From a virus: a DNA stretch of 26,372 nt. Shown here piece after piece: positions 17,580-25,265 of this stretch. Each line of letters opens with the position of its first letter. Positions within the stretch are counted from its first letter, which is position 1. Position numbers and translations under genes: made by a program. The notes under the pieces were generated by a model. It saw only the letters and a list, made by a program, of their open reading frames with translations, searched no databases and had not been told where the DNA came from. The stretch covers positions 1-26,372 of IMG/VR virus record IMGVR_UViG_3300005664_000067; one strand, given 5' to 3'.

Positions 17580-18957
17580 TACCGCCGAAGAACTTAGCTT
17601 AAAATCTACAACTAAAGCATCTTTTTCTAAATATCCCGAACATTTTCAAGTTAATCTAGTTAAACTAATACTTGAAGACAGAGCATTTGCTGCACAAATG
17701 CAAGAAGTTTTAGATATATCATATTTTGATACAGATTATCTTAAAATAATAGTTGAAAATGTCTTCAATTATAAAGACAAATATGGAACACATCCTGCTA
17801 CTGAAACGATCGATATGATTTTTGCTACACAGTTGCGTTCTGTTGATCCGATTAAAAAAGATCAAGTTACGAAATTTTGGGATCATTTTAAGAAAAATAG
17901 AACCATAGAAGATCCAGAATATTACATGAAAATAGCGTTGGATTTTTGTCGTTCGGAAAAGGTTTTACAAGCGTTACAGAAATCTATTCCATATCTAAAA
18001 TCCAATGAAATTGATGTTTTCATGGATAACATGACTAAAGCGGCTGCGCTTGGTTCATCGCAAAACTTCGGACACGACTATTTCGAAGATTTCGAGAAAC
18101 GATATGAAAAGGATCATCGTGAGCCAGTTACAACAGGCTGGCCGGAATTAGATGAGGTTACAAAAGGCGGAATTGGTAAAGGCGAAATTTTCGTCTATGT
18201 TGCTCCTCAATCAATGGGTAAAAGTTCTAGAATGGTTTACACAGCTTGTAAAAATTTGCAAGCTGGACATAACGTTGTTTATTTTACATTAGAAATGCCG
18301 GAAGTAGAAATTGGACAGAAATTCGATTCTTGTTTGACAGAAATTCATTTAGAAAAATTAGTTGACAATAAAGAAGAAATTAGAAAATGTCTAGAAGAAT
18401 TACCTGGTAAACTAAAGATTATAGAAGAAGAATACTGTGCAACAACTCCTAGACGTATTTTCAATAAAGTCAAAAAATTGGAAGATACTGGATTCGCAGT
18501 TGATCTAGTTGTTATAGATTATGCAGACGTTTGCGCACCAACTAAATCTATAAAAGATGATGATGGTATCATCGGCGGCATACATGTGTATTCAGAAATG
18601 AAAACTCTTACTCAAAGACATCAAAAACGTACTTTGACTGCTGCTCAAACAAACAGAGAAGGTGCAGAAGCTGACGTTATTACACCTAAGCACTTTGAAG
18701 GAAGATTCCAAAGATTTAATCCTTGTCACTTCGTTGTTGGTTTTTCTAGATCAGGAAGAGTTAAAGATCTCAAAACTCGTTTAGGACCTGCATTCTTATT
18801 CTCAGAAGAAAGAGATTTCGGAAGAGTATGGACAAAACTGCACAAAGATAGTACAGATGATATGGACCATATGGCAAATAATGTTTCCAAAGCAAAAAGC
18901 TCAAAATCTATTCAGGAAGCATTAAGTCAATTCTTACATGCAAGAGGTGAAAAATGA
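17563..18957 (+). CDS. Replicative DNA helicase (DnaB/gp41 type)
   Basis: Hexameric 5'-3' helicase that unwinds the fork. Protein of 464 residues (T4 gp41 is 475). A helical N-terminal domain (about 25-165) is followed by the RecA-like core: GWPELDEVTKGGIGKGE, Walker A APQSMGKS at about 214-221, FTLEMP with the catalytic Glu near 244, Walker B LVVIDYAD at about 316-322, and AAQTNREG with the sensor Gln near 362. AAGGA precedes ATG 17563, which lies inside the end of the exonuclease gene, suggesting coupled translation. No primase gene is visible beside it. Confidence 0.9.
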   Translation: MNEATDTAEELSLKSTTKASFSKYPEHFQVNLVKLILEDRAFAAQMQEVLDISYFDTDYLKIIVENVFNYKDKYGTHPATETIDMIFATQLRSVDPIKKDQVTKFWDHFKKNRTIEDPEYYMKIALDFCRSEKVLQALQKSIPYLKSNEIDVFMDNMTKAAALGSSQNFGHDYFEDFEKRYEKDHREPVTTGWPELDEVTKGGIGKGEIFVYVAPQSMGKSSRMVYTACKNLQAGHNVVYFTLEMPEVEIGQKFDSCLTEIHLEKLVDNKEEIRKCLEELPGKLKIIEEEYCATTPRRIFNKVKKLEDTGFAVDLVVIDYADVCAPTKSIKDDDGIIGGIHVYSEMKTLTQRHQKRTLTAAQTNREGAEADVITPKHFEGRFQRFNPCHFVVGFSRSGRVKDLKTRLGPAFLFSEERDFGRVWTKLHKDSTDDMDHMANNVSKAKSSKSIQEALSQFLHARGEK

Positions 18958-19223
18958 TAAGTGCGTTAGAAGCTAGAGACTATGTGGAAAAAAAAGCTAA
19001 ACGTGATAAAGAATTATATGATTTAAATTTTCCTGCGGTATATGCTGCTGCCCAAACCAAATTAGAGCTTTCTATACAAACTGCTACAGAATATGGACAT
19101 ACCCAAACACATATAATGATTCATGATATCAACTTAGCAGAGCAGTTAGAAAGAGAATGTATCCAATTAGGATATAAAGTAAAATACAATCCTAAAGAAA
19201 AAACATTCAAAGTGGAGTGGTGA
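18954..19223 (+). CDS. Small protein of unknown function
   Basis: Protein of 89 residues, predicted helical at the N-terminus (ALEARDYVEKKAKRDKELYD) and ending in a beta pair (LGYKVKYNPKEKTFKVEW) with a THIMIHDIN strand between. The ATG overlaps the helicase stop (ATGA) and AGAGGTG lies upstream, so it is translated with the helicase. This order of helix, strand and C-terminal hairpin is common in small phage proteins but I cannot assign a family. Confidence 0.65.
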   Translation: MISALEARDYVEKKAKRDKELYDLNFPAVYAAAQTKLELSIQTATEYGHTQTHIMIHDINLAEQLERECIQLGYKVKYNPKEKTFKVEW

Positions 19224-19226
19224 TAT

Positions 19227-19913
19227 ATGGAATTAACAACTGCTATAGATGATAATTGGGGAACTCCTTATGATTTATTTCATTTTGCAGAATTCATGTT
19301 TGGGGAATTCAATTTAGATGCGGCTGCTGAACCAGATTGGAAAATGTGTGAAAATTATATTGGTGAGGAGCAAAATGCTTTAGATCCCAATGTAGAATGG
19401 AAAGGAGATAATATATGGATTAATCCTCCATATGATATCAAGAACATAACCGCTTTCATAAAGCGTTCCTTTGCAGAATCTGCAAATCATAAAAGTATAA
19501 CTTTGTTACTTCCAGTTAAATCTGACCAACAATGGTTTCATGATCTTGTTGAACAAGGTGCTATTTTCATTTTTATTAGAAAGCGCGTAAAGTTTAGAAG
19601 ACGTAATGGATTGCCTGCAATTGGTGCATCTTTTCCAGTTATGTTAGTAAGAATAAATTCGACTATATGTGAACCTAAGATTTTTTCATATGATGAACAT
19701 ATTAAATTGTTTGAACAAGCTAAAGAATTAAAGATGAGACGTTTACAAGAAACAATTAGTGAAGAAATTGACAGAGAAATTTTAAAGGAACTTATAGATA
19801 ATCTTCCTAAAGATTTTAAAGAAGGTATTTTTAATACTTATCCTGATAGAAGTGAGCTAATTTTACTATTATTTGCTAATCAACAAAGGATATTAAATGA
19901 ACTATCTACTTGA
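19227..19913 (+). CDS. Phage DNA N6-adenine methyltransferase (Dam type)
   Basis: Likely transfers a methyl group from S-adenosylmethionine to adenine in DNA, which can protect phage DNA from host restriction. Protein of 228 residues. The typical order of the phage Dam family is visible: WGTPYDLF near the N-terminus, FNLDAAAEPDW at about 28-38, then WKGDNIWINPPYD with the catalytic NPPY at 66-69, and later LLLPVKSDQQWFHD and FRRRNGLPAIGASFPVMLV. The C-terminal 60 residues are charged and helical. The recognition sequence cannot be read from this. Only a weak ribosome binding site (GGTGAT) lies before the start. Confidence 0.85.
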   Translation: MELTTAIDDNWGTPYDLFHFAEFMFGEFNLDAAAEPDWKMCENYIGEEQNALDPNVEWKGDNIWINPPYDIKNITAFIKRSFAESANHKSITLLLPVKSDQQWFHDLVEQGAIFIFIRKRVKFRRRNGLPAIGASFPVMLVRINSTICEPKIFSYDEHIKLFEQAKELKMRRLQETISEEIDREILKELIDNLPKDFKEGIFNTYPDRSELILLLFANQQRILNELST

Positions 19914-20103
19914 AGATAATATAATAGAAGTTGATTATTGTGTTCCAGTTCAAGGCGGATTGAGAATTTTTATGATGGGACAAACTTTTAAAGGTGAACC
20001 ATTTGGATTATGGAAAAAAATAGATTCAAATGGAAACATTATTAAAGAATTTTCGGAGAATCATAGAGAGCATATTTATGGAATCACAGAAAAGGAGACT
20101 TAG
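19897..20103 (+). CDS. Small protein of unknown function
   Basis: Protein of 68 residues, mainly beta in character (GGLRIFMMGQTFKGEPFGLW), with a charged C-terminus. It overlaps the end of the methyltransferase gene by 17 bases and has AAAGGA before its ATG. Its own 3' end contains the AAAGGAG that serves the following ribonucleotide reductase gene. No family recognised. Confidence 0.6.
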   Translation: MNYLLEDNIIEVDYCVPVQGGLRIFMMGQTFKGEPFGLWKKIDSNGNIIKEFSENHREHIYGITEKET

Positions 20104-20109
20104 ACTTTG
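20091..20109 (+). promoter_or_regulatory. Ribosome binding site fixing a TTG start for the reductase
   Basis: AAAGGAG at 20091-20097 lies nine bases before TTG 20107. No ATG occurs near it in the reductase frame, and the residues read from this TTG (NTYTQELSDFIF) match the normal N-terminal length of monomeric class II reductases. A TTG start is therefore the best choice. Confidence 0.75.
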
Positions 20110-22233
20110 AATACATATACACAAGAACTTTCGGATTTTATATTTACAAGTAAATATGCCAGATATGACGATTCCAAAAAACGTAGAGAGACATGGGAAG
20201 AATCTGTTGATAGACTCTTAAACATGCATTTAGATAGATTTACATGGTTAGATCCTGTAGATACAAATGAAATTATAGAAGCATTTGACGCTGTTAAGCG
20301 CAAAGAAAATGTTCCATCTATGCGCAGTTTACAATTTGGAGGAAAAGCCGTTGAAGCTCATAACTCTAGATTGTTCAATTGCGCCGTCAGACACGTTGAT
20401 TCAATTCGATCATTTTCAGAAATATTTTATTTATTGCTTTGTGGGTGTGGAGTGGGAATTGGCTTACAGAAGAAGTTTTTAAAGAGATTGCCCAATTTAG
20501 TTACAGCAGAAGATAAGACAGGTACTGTTTTAACATATGTTGTAGAAGATACAATAGAAGGATGGTCAGATTCCATCGAAGCTCTATTATCCTGTTATTT
20601 CAAAAATACTGCATGGACTGGACGAAAGATTGTCTTCGATTATTCTAGAATTAGAAAAAAAGGCGCTATATTGAAAACAGGTGGGGGCAAAGCTCCTGGG
20701 TATAGAGGATTAAAAAAAGCTCATATAAAAATCAAGAATATTCTTGATTTCATTATTGAAGAAATGGGACAGTTATCATTAGGATCTATAAATGCATATG
20801 ATATACTAATGCATTTAGCAGATGCTGTATTGTCTGGCGGAATTAGAAGATCAGCTTGCTCTATTGTCTTCTTAGAAGATGATATAGATTTGTTAAATTC
20901 TAAAATTTACTTTAATGTCTTAAAGAAAGGTAAATTTGAATTTAATGAAAAAACTTCTAAATATGAAGGATATGTTATTATTGATGATCCTTGTTATAAA
21001 AATTTGAAGATTGATGTAGAAATTTCTAATCAATATGGAGCTTATGATACCTTACTAAAAGATAATATCATAAGTTGGTTTGAAGTTTATCCACAAAGAG
21101 CAAGAAGTAACAACAGTGTTCTTCTTTTAAGAAATAAAATAGATTTTGAATCATTTACTAGAATATTTGATAGAACCAGACAATTCGGTGAACCAGGATT
21201 TGTGTTTGCTGATCATGAAGATACTTTATTCAATCCATGTTTTGAAATATCCTTTATACCTGTATATGAAGGAGTATGTGGTGTACAGTTTTGTAACCTT
21301 AGTAGTATAAATGGGGCTAAAATTAAAACAAGAGAAGATTTGTTAAAAGCTGCAAAGTATGCTTCTATAATAGGAACATTGCAAGCATCTTATACTGATT
21401 TTCCATATTTAAGCAAAGCAGCTAAATGGTTAACAGAAGAAGAAGCGTTATTAGGGGTATCTATTACAGGTATGATGGATAATCCTGAAATAAATCTGAA
21501 TCCTTCTATTCAAGAAGAAGCAGCTACTGTTGTAAAAGATACAAATGAAATTTGGGCTAAAAAGCTTTATATAAATCCTGCGGCAAGAACAACCTGTATA
21601 AAACCAGAAGGAACCTCTTCTCTTGTTTTGCAAAGTGCATCTGGTATACATCCTCATCATGGGCGAAGATATTTCCGAAGAGTGCAATGTAACAAAATTG
21701 ATCCAGTTTATATGCATTTCAAAAAATCCAATCCACATATGTGTGAAGAAGGTGTTTGGAGTGCAAATAAAACAGATGATGTTATTACATTTCCTGTTGA
21801 AGTATCAGATACAGCTTTAATCAAAGAAGATTTATCTGCTCTATCCCATTTGGATATCATAAAGAATACCCAACAATATTGGGTACAAACTGGTAAATCT
21901 AAATACAATAAGAAAAGTATAGACAATAATGTCTCTTGCACCGTAATTGTTGGACAAGAGGAATGGGATCAAGTTATTCAGTATCTATATGATAACAAAA
22001 ATTATTTTGCAGCAGTTTCTTTCATAGGAAAATCTGGTGATAAAGATTATGTGCAGGCTCCGTTAGAAAATATTACAACCAAAGAAGATGAAGAAAAATG
22101 GAACAATATTGTATCTAATTTTACCAAGGTAGATTATACTTTATTGAAAGAAGCAACGGATCAAACAGCTTTGCAAGCCGAATTGGTTTGCGCCGGAGCA
22201 AATGGGTGCGAATTGCCTATATTGACAAATTGA
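20107..22233 (+). CDS. Adenosylcobalamin-dependent (class II) ribonucleotide reductase
   Basis: Converts ribonucleotides to deoxyribonucleotides with a radical made from coenzyme B12, feeding phage DNA synthesis. Protein of 708 residues; the monomeric Lactobacillus enzyme is 739. The radical-site residues are present: C92 in SRLFNCAV, C378 and E380 in NPCFEIS, and C396 in QFCNLSSIN, matching C119, C408, E410 and C419 of that enzyme. CGCGVGIGLQKK and PAARTTCIKPEGTSSLVLQSASG (the phosphate loop) also fit. The C-terminal relay pair is C695 and C701 in VCAGANGCELPILTN. The enzyme needs no small subunit, and none is seen. It uses a TTG start. Confidence 0.93.
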   Translation: MNTYTQELSDFIFTSKYARYDDSKKRRETWEESVDRLLNMHLDRFTWLDPVDTNEIIEAFDAVKRKENVPSMRSLQFGGKAVEAHNSRLFNCAVRHVDSIRSFSEIFYLLLCGCGVGIGLQKKFLKRLPNLVTAEDKTGTVLTYVVEDTIEGWSDSIEALLSCYFKNTAWTGRKIVFDYSRIRKKGAILKTGGGKAPGYRGLKKAHIKIKNILDFIIEEMGQLSLGSINAYDILMHLADAVLSGGIRRSACSIVFLEDDIDLLNSKIYFNVLKKGKFEFNEKTSKYEGYVIIDDPCYKNLKIDVEISNQYGAYDTLLKDNIISWFEVYPQRARSNNSVLLLRNKIDFESFTRIFDRTRQFGEPGFVFADHEDTLFNPCFEISFIPVYEGVCGVQFCNLSSINGAKIKTREDLLKAAKYASIIGTLQASYTDFPYLSKAAKWLTEEEALLGVSITGMMDNPEINLNPSIQEEAATVVKDTNEIWAKKLYINPAARTTCIKPEGTSSLVLQSASGIHPHHGRRYFRRVQCNKIDPVYMHFKKSNPHMCEEGVWSANKTDDVITFPVEVSDTALIKEDLSALSHLDIIKNTQQYWVQTGKSKYNKKSIDNNVSCTVIVGQEEWDQVIQYLYDNKNYFAAVSFIGKSGDKDYVQAPLENITTKEDEEKWNNIVSNFTKVDYTLLKEATDQTALQAELVCAGANGCELPILTN

Positions 22234-22235
22234 CA

Positions 22236-22285
22236 GGGATATAGCCGTGCATATATAAGGGTATATCCCTTATTAACTTTAAGGG
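22236..22285 (+). promoter_or_regulatory. Overlapping alternative hairpins in the leader before the TIM-barrel gene
   Basis: Three stems compete for the same bases. GGGATATA (22236-22243) can pair with TATATCCC (22262-22269); ATAAGGG (22255-22261) can pair with CCCTTAT (22267-22273); and CCCTTA (22267-22272) can pair with TAAGGG (22280-22285), which would hide the ribosome binding site of the next gene. The second stem is not followed by a strong T-run. The layout suggests attenuation or translation control after the reductase gene, but no ligand or signal can be named. Confidence 0.5.
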
Positions 22286-22297
22286 AGAATGTGTATG
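22281..22297 (+). promoter_or_regulatory. Ribosome binding site deciding the start at ATG 22295
   Basis: AAGGGAG at 22281-22287 is followed seven bases later by ATG 22295. The in-frame ATG at 22289 is only one base from this site, too close for initiation, so 22295 is preferred. Confidence 0.75.
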
Positions 22298-23077
22298 AAC
22301 ACGATTACAGAGTTTGGAGCATGGGCAGGATACGCAGCTTTACAGAATCCAGATAAATATATAAAATTGATCAAACAGGTTGGCCTTGATCGTATTGATA
22401 TAATGATCAATGATGGAACGAAACCAGGAGGTTTTAGTTTATATTTTCCTGAGCAAAAACTTATAGATATATTGAAGAAATTTAGACAATCAGGTGTTAA
22501 AGTATCCATTTCAACTTGGGCAAAACCAGAAACAAGCTGGACAGTTGGAATGGCTCAAGTAGGAAAAATAGCTACTGAGGCAGGAGTTGATCAAGTAACA
22601 TTAGATTTAGAAGAACCTTGGATCACTCCATTAAAAAATAAATCTCCTGCTGAGATATTTACATGGAATACATCTTTAGTTGGAACATTACGTGTTCATT
22701 TTCAAGGTGTTATAAATTTGGCACCTATTGTATATGCTAACCGAAAAGTATTGGATGGTGCTTTGCAAATGGTGGACCAAATAATTCCACAATGTTATTC
22801 AACTGTAAAAAATGTTCCAGGCTCTGGACACGATGGAAGTTTAGAAAGAGCTACTGTGAATTTATATAAGGGATATGGAGCACCTATCGTGATGGGTGCT
22901 GCTGCATGGAATTTGGAGGGAGCTTATGGAAAAAATACATATGAAGCTGTTAGAACATCATTACAAGCTACACTCCAATTAGGAATAACAGAAGTTCGGT
23001 ATTGGAGATTTGAATTTCTCAACGGGGATGTTCTTAGAGCTATAAAAGAATTTCTGCCTTCAAATAATGTAGGCTAA
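22295..23077 (+). CDS. TIM-barrel protein, possible glycoside hydrolase or cell-wall hydrolase
   Basis: Protein of 260 residues. Successive strands of a (beta/alpha)8 barrel can be read: DRIDIMIND (about 32-40), VKVSISTWAKP (68-78), DQVTLDLEEPW (99-109), INLAPIVYAN (140-149), QIIPQCYS (162-169), APIVMGAAAWN (196-206) and EVRYWRFEFLN (233-243). The acidic cluster D104, E106, E107 at a strand end and W239/E240 late in the barrel resemble GH18- or GH25-like hydrolases, so an endolysin-type role is possible. No signal peptide, cell-wall binding domain or holin is seen nearby. The name is uncertain: the fold is a reading of strand order, not a match. It stands between nucleotide-metabolism genes. 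Confidence 0.5.
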   Translation: MNTITEFGAWAGYAALQNPDKYIKLIKQVGLDRIDIMINDGTKPGGFSLYFPEQKLIDILKKFRQSGVKVSISTWAKPETSWTVGMAQVGKIATEAGVDQVTLDLEEPWITPLKNKSPAEIFTWNTSLVGTLRVHFQGVINLAPIVYANRKVLDGALQMVDQIIPQCYSTVKNVPGSGHDGSLERATVNLYKGYGAPIVMGAAAWNLEGAYGKNTYEAVRTSLQATLQLGITEVRYWRFEFLNGDVLRAIKEFLPSNNVG

Positions 23078-23107
23078 CATTTCAAATAAACAAATACGGA
23101 GTAAAAG

Positions 23108-23158
23108 ATGATTAAGTTTATCGACATAATTCAAGATTTATCCTATGGAGATTGTGGT
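23108..23158 (+). repeat. Diverged direct repeat, copy 1 (synthetase codons 1-17)
   Basis: Compared with 23929-23979, 34 of 51 bases agree while 14 of 17 residues agree; most differences are at third codon positions. The copy lies 771 bases upstream of copy 2, with the endonuclease gene between them. Confidence 0.8.
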
Positions 23159-23182
23159 TTTGATAGACTATTTATTGCATGA
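23108..23182 (+). pseudogene. Remnant of the 5' end of purA/purZ, cut off by the endonuclease insertion
   Basis: A 24-codon open frame starts at ATG 23108 (with ACGGAG seven or so bases upstream) and stops at TGA 23180-23182. Its first 17 residues, read MIKFIDIIQDLSYGDCG, match the start of the intact synthetase at 23929 in 14 of 17 positions. Homology ends exactly inside the active-site loop GD-x-GKG; the next residues (FDRLFIA) are unrelated. Its stop overlaps the endonuclease ATG, so ribosomes loading here may pass to the endonuclease gene. Confidence 0.8.
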
Positions 23183-23928
23183 AATGTTTAATTTGTCCAA
23201 ATGAAACTAAAACTAAGAAAGCAATAACTTGTTCTAAAAAATGTGCCTATCAATATAGAAAACTTCTTTTACAAGAAAAACATGGAGTTGAAAATCCTTT
23301 TCAACTCCAGTCAGTGAAAGATAAATCCACAAACACTATCCTTAAAAAATATGGTGTCAGTAACGTATCTAAAAGTGATGAAATTAAGAAAAAGAAGATC
23401 AACACTTGTCATAAAAATTTCGGTGTAGATCATCCAGGTCAAAGTTTAAAAGTTAAAGAAAAAATTAAAGAAATATGTTTATCTAAATATGGTGTTGAGA
23501 ATCCCATGTTTGATGAAACTATAAAAAATAGGTCCGTAACTAATGGTGGAGGTCGAGCTGTTCCTAAAAGATATATAACTAAATATGGTAATGAGATAAT
23601 TGTTCAAGGATCTTATGAATTAGATTTTGTAAAAGAATGTGAACAATTAAATATACCCATTAAAAACGGACCATGTATAAATTATGTATTCAAAGGTAAC
23701 AATAGAAAATATTTTATAGATTTCACGATAGAACATACTGGTACAACAAAAATAGTTGAAATAAAAAGCACCTATTATTTCGAAAAATATAAAGAGGAGA
23801 TATTGTGTAAAAAATTATTTGCAGAAAAATATGCGTTAGAAAACAATATGCTTTATGAACTGATAGTTTTAGATAAAACTCGAAAAGAACGAAAATATTT
23901 ACTAGACGAATTAAATAAGGAGAAATAA
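23158..23928 (+). mobile_element. Endonuclease-encoding insertion in the synthetase gene
   Basis: The left limit is where the remnant stops matching the synthetase (after 23158). The right limit is the TAA at 23926-23928, directly before the intact gene. The incoming DNA probably also carried the new, recoded synthetase 5' end, so the real recombination border may lie within or beyond 23929-23979. There is no space for a self-splicing intron, so this looks like a free-standing homing gene. Confidence 0.6.
23179..23928 (+). CDS. Homing endonuclease, PD-(D/E)XK type with DNA-binding repeats
   Basis: Probable site-specific nuclease that spreads its own gene. Protein of 249 residues. The N-terminus has a zinc-finger-like C3-x2-C6...C18-x3-C22. 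Four short repeats with the core Y/H/F-GV-x-N/H-P follow at about 35, 58, 81 and 104, spaced about 23 residues; such repeats often bind DNA in phage endonucleases. The C-terminal half has a PD-(D/E)XK layout: E147 in GSYELDF, D181 in KYFIDFTI, and E194-x-K196 in VEIKS. It begins in the stop of the synthetase remnant, and its last codons (AAT AAG GAG AAA TAA) supply the ribosome binding site of the intact synthetase gene at 23929. Confidence 0.78.
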   Translation: MKCLICPNETKTKKAITCSKKCAYQYRKLLLQEKHGVENPFQLQSVKDKSTNTILKKYGVSNVSKSDEIKKKKINTCHKNFGVDHPGQSLKVKEKIKEICLSKYGVENPMFDETIKNRSVTNGGGRAVPKRYITKYGNEIIVQGSYELDFVKECEQLNIPIKNGPCINYVFKGNNRKYFIDFTIEHTGTTKIVEIKSTYYFEKYKEEILCKKLFAEKYALENNMLYELIVLDKTRKERKYLLDELNKEK

Positions 23929-23979
23929 ATGATAAAATTTGTGGACATTATACAGGATCTCGCATATGGCGACGCGGGA
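23929..23979 (+). repeat. Diverged direct repeat, copy 2 (synthetase codons 1-17)
   Basis: This is the working N-terminus of the synthetase gene. It encodes MIKFVDIIQDLAYGDAG and is recoded relative to copy 1 at 23108, with many synonymous changes. It continues without a break into the rest of the active-site loop (KGAVAYS). Confidence 0.8.
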
Positions 23980-25044
23980 AAAGGTGCTGTGGCATATTCT
24001 CTTTCTAAAAAACCTGAGTATGATATCTGTATGAGAGTAAATGGCGGGTCTAATGCGGGACATACAATTTACCATGAAGGTAAAAAATTCGTTACTCATC
24101 AAGTTCCAACTGGTATTTTTCACGGTAAAACATGTATAATTGGTAATGGATGTGTTGTTAACGTCTCAAAACTTTTAGATGAGATCAAAGAATTAGAAGA
24201 AGCAGGCATTTCTTGCAAAGGAAGGATTTTCATAGCGCATAATGCTCATATTGTCATGGCTGATCATGTAAAAGAAGAAGAGAACGAATCTGCAATTGGA
24301 ACAACCAAACAAGGGATTGGACCTTGTTATAGAGATAAATACGCTCGCAAAGGATGCAGAGCGATTGATCTTCTGTTTGAGCATATTTTTGAAGGCAAAG
24401 AAGAAGAAGGATATTCATTGATCTATTCAGAAAAATATGGTCCGTTGAGGGATCATGTTATAGATATGATCATTGAAGTGCACCCTGTCTTGTTTGTTTC
24501 AAATAAAAACTACGGTATTCTTGTAGAAGGTGCGCAAGGCTATTATCTAGATATCGATCATGGTGATTATCCATATGTTTCTTCTTCACATGCTTCTGTT
24601 GCAGGAGCATTGCTGAATGGGCTTCCGTTTAATAAAATCAGAAAGGTATATGGAGTTATTAAGGGCTACGAAACTTATGTTGGTGCAATGAAATTCCAAC
24701 CATTAGATCCTATATTTGATAAATTAGGAGACTTGGGACAAGAATTCGGGGCAACAACTGGAAGACGTAGACAGTGCAATTGGTTAAATTTGGATAGACT
24801 TGTAAAAGCTATGCAAGTCAATTGTGTGACTCATTTGATTGTATCTAAAATGGATATTCTTAGAGAATTGAATTTTCAAGAAAATAATCAATATTGGAAA
24901 GTGATCATAGGTTCTATAGAGTTGCCTCTTGTAAATGAAGAGGATTTTTATATGGTTCTTGAAAATACCATCACAACTTATCATTCTTTTGACTTGAAGA
25001 ATCTTCAATACAAGTACGGTCCCGATCAAGAGATAACTGTATGA
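23929..25044 (+). CDS. Adenylosuccinate synthetase homologue (PurA/PurZ type)
   Basis: Joins aspartate to a purine nucleotide at the 6 position with GTP or ATP. PurA acts on IMP; phage PurZ acts on dGMP to make the 2-aminoadenine precursor. The protein is 371 residues: bacterial PurA is about 430, phage PurZ and archaeal PurA about 340-350. Key parts are present: GDAGKG with D15 and K18, NAGHT with H45, IGTTKQGIGP (123-132), ARKGCR (139-144), EGAQG (200-204), DIDHGDYPYVSSS (208-220), ATTGRRR (275-281) and SKMD (306-309). D15 corresponds to the catalytic Asp of PurA; known PurZ has Ser there, favouring PurA chemistry. However, DLAYG resembles the PurZ DLQFG opening, and the PurA loop GPFPTE is replaced by a MKFQPLD stretch. 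AAGGAG precedes the start. Confidence 0.88.
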   Translation: MIKFVDIIQDLAYGDAGKGAVAYSLSKKPEYDICMRVNGGSNAGHTIYHEGKKFVTHQVPTGIFHGKTCIIGNGCVVNVSKLLDEIKELEEAGISCKGRIFIAHNAHIVMADHVKEEENESAIGTTKQGIGPCYRDKYARKGCRAIDLLFEHIFEGKEEEGYSLIYSEKYGPLRDHVIDMIIEVHPVLFVSNKNYGILVEGAQGYYLDIDHGDYPYVSSSHASVAGALLNGLPFNKIRKVYGVIKGYETYVGAMKFQPLDPIFDKLGDLGQEFGATTGRRRQCNWLNLDRLVKAMQVNCVTHLIVSKMDILRELNFQENNQYWKVIIGSIELPLVNEEDFYMVLENTITTYHSFDLKNLQYKYGPDQEITV

Positions 25045-25265
25045 GTGATTGGATAAGTGTACATGTACACGAAGATGATCCTATTTATATTTTTTGCATA
25101 AATAATGAAAAGCTAGCTATTGTATATTTCATTGGTGGACATGTAGAAAGACCTGATGAATGGGTTATTAAATTCAAAGAAGATATGCATTGTCAAGGAA
25201 ATCGCACAACATTCTCTTTAGAAAGAGCCAAACAAATTGTTGAAGAACACTTCGGAGTAATATGA
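25041..25265 (+). CDS. Small protein of unknown function
   Basis: Protein of 74 residues with a beta-rich N-terminal half (WISVHVHEDDPIYIFCIN, LAIVYFIGGHV) and a C-terminal helix (LERAKQIVEEHF). The ATG overlaps the synthetase stop (ATGA), and its own stop overlaps the next start, so translation of the three genes is probably coupled. Family not recognised. Confidence 0.6.
   Translation: MSDWISVHVHEDDPIYIFCINNEKLAIVYFIGGHVERPDEWVIKFKEDMHCQGNRTTFSLERAKQIVEEHFGVI

Noticed and set aside
23280-23530. Periodic DNA repeats resembling a small repeat array
   Set aside because: The period (about 69 bases) is explained by repeated protein motifs (Y/H/F-GV-x-N/H-P) in the endonuclease, with degenerate DNA between copies.
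23108-23985. A group I intron or an intein splitting the synthetase gene
   Set aside because: The endonuclease starts within about 20 bases of the break and ends directly at the next ATG, leaving no room for an intron core, and the 17 codons are duplicated rather than split, so no splicing is needed.
23929-25044. Calling the synthetase a definite PurZ and the genome a 2-aminoadenine genome
   Set aside because: The catalytic Asp of PurA is kept, DatZ is not visible and an adenine methyltransferase is present; the evidence supports only a question.
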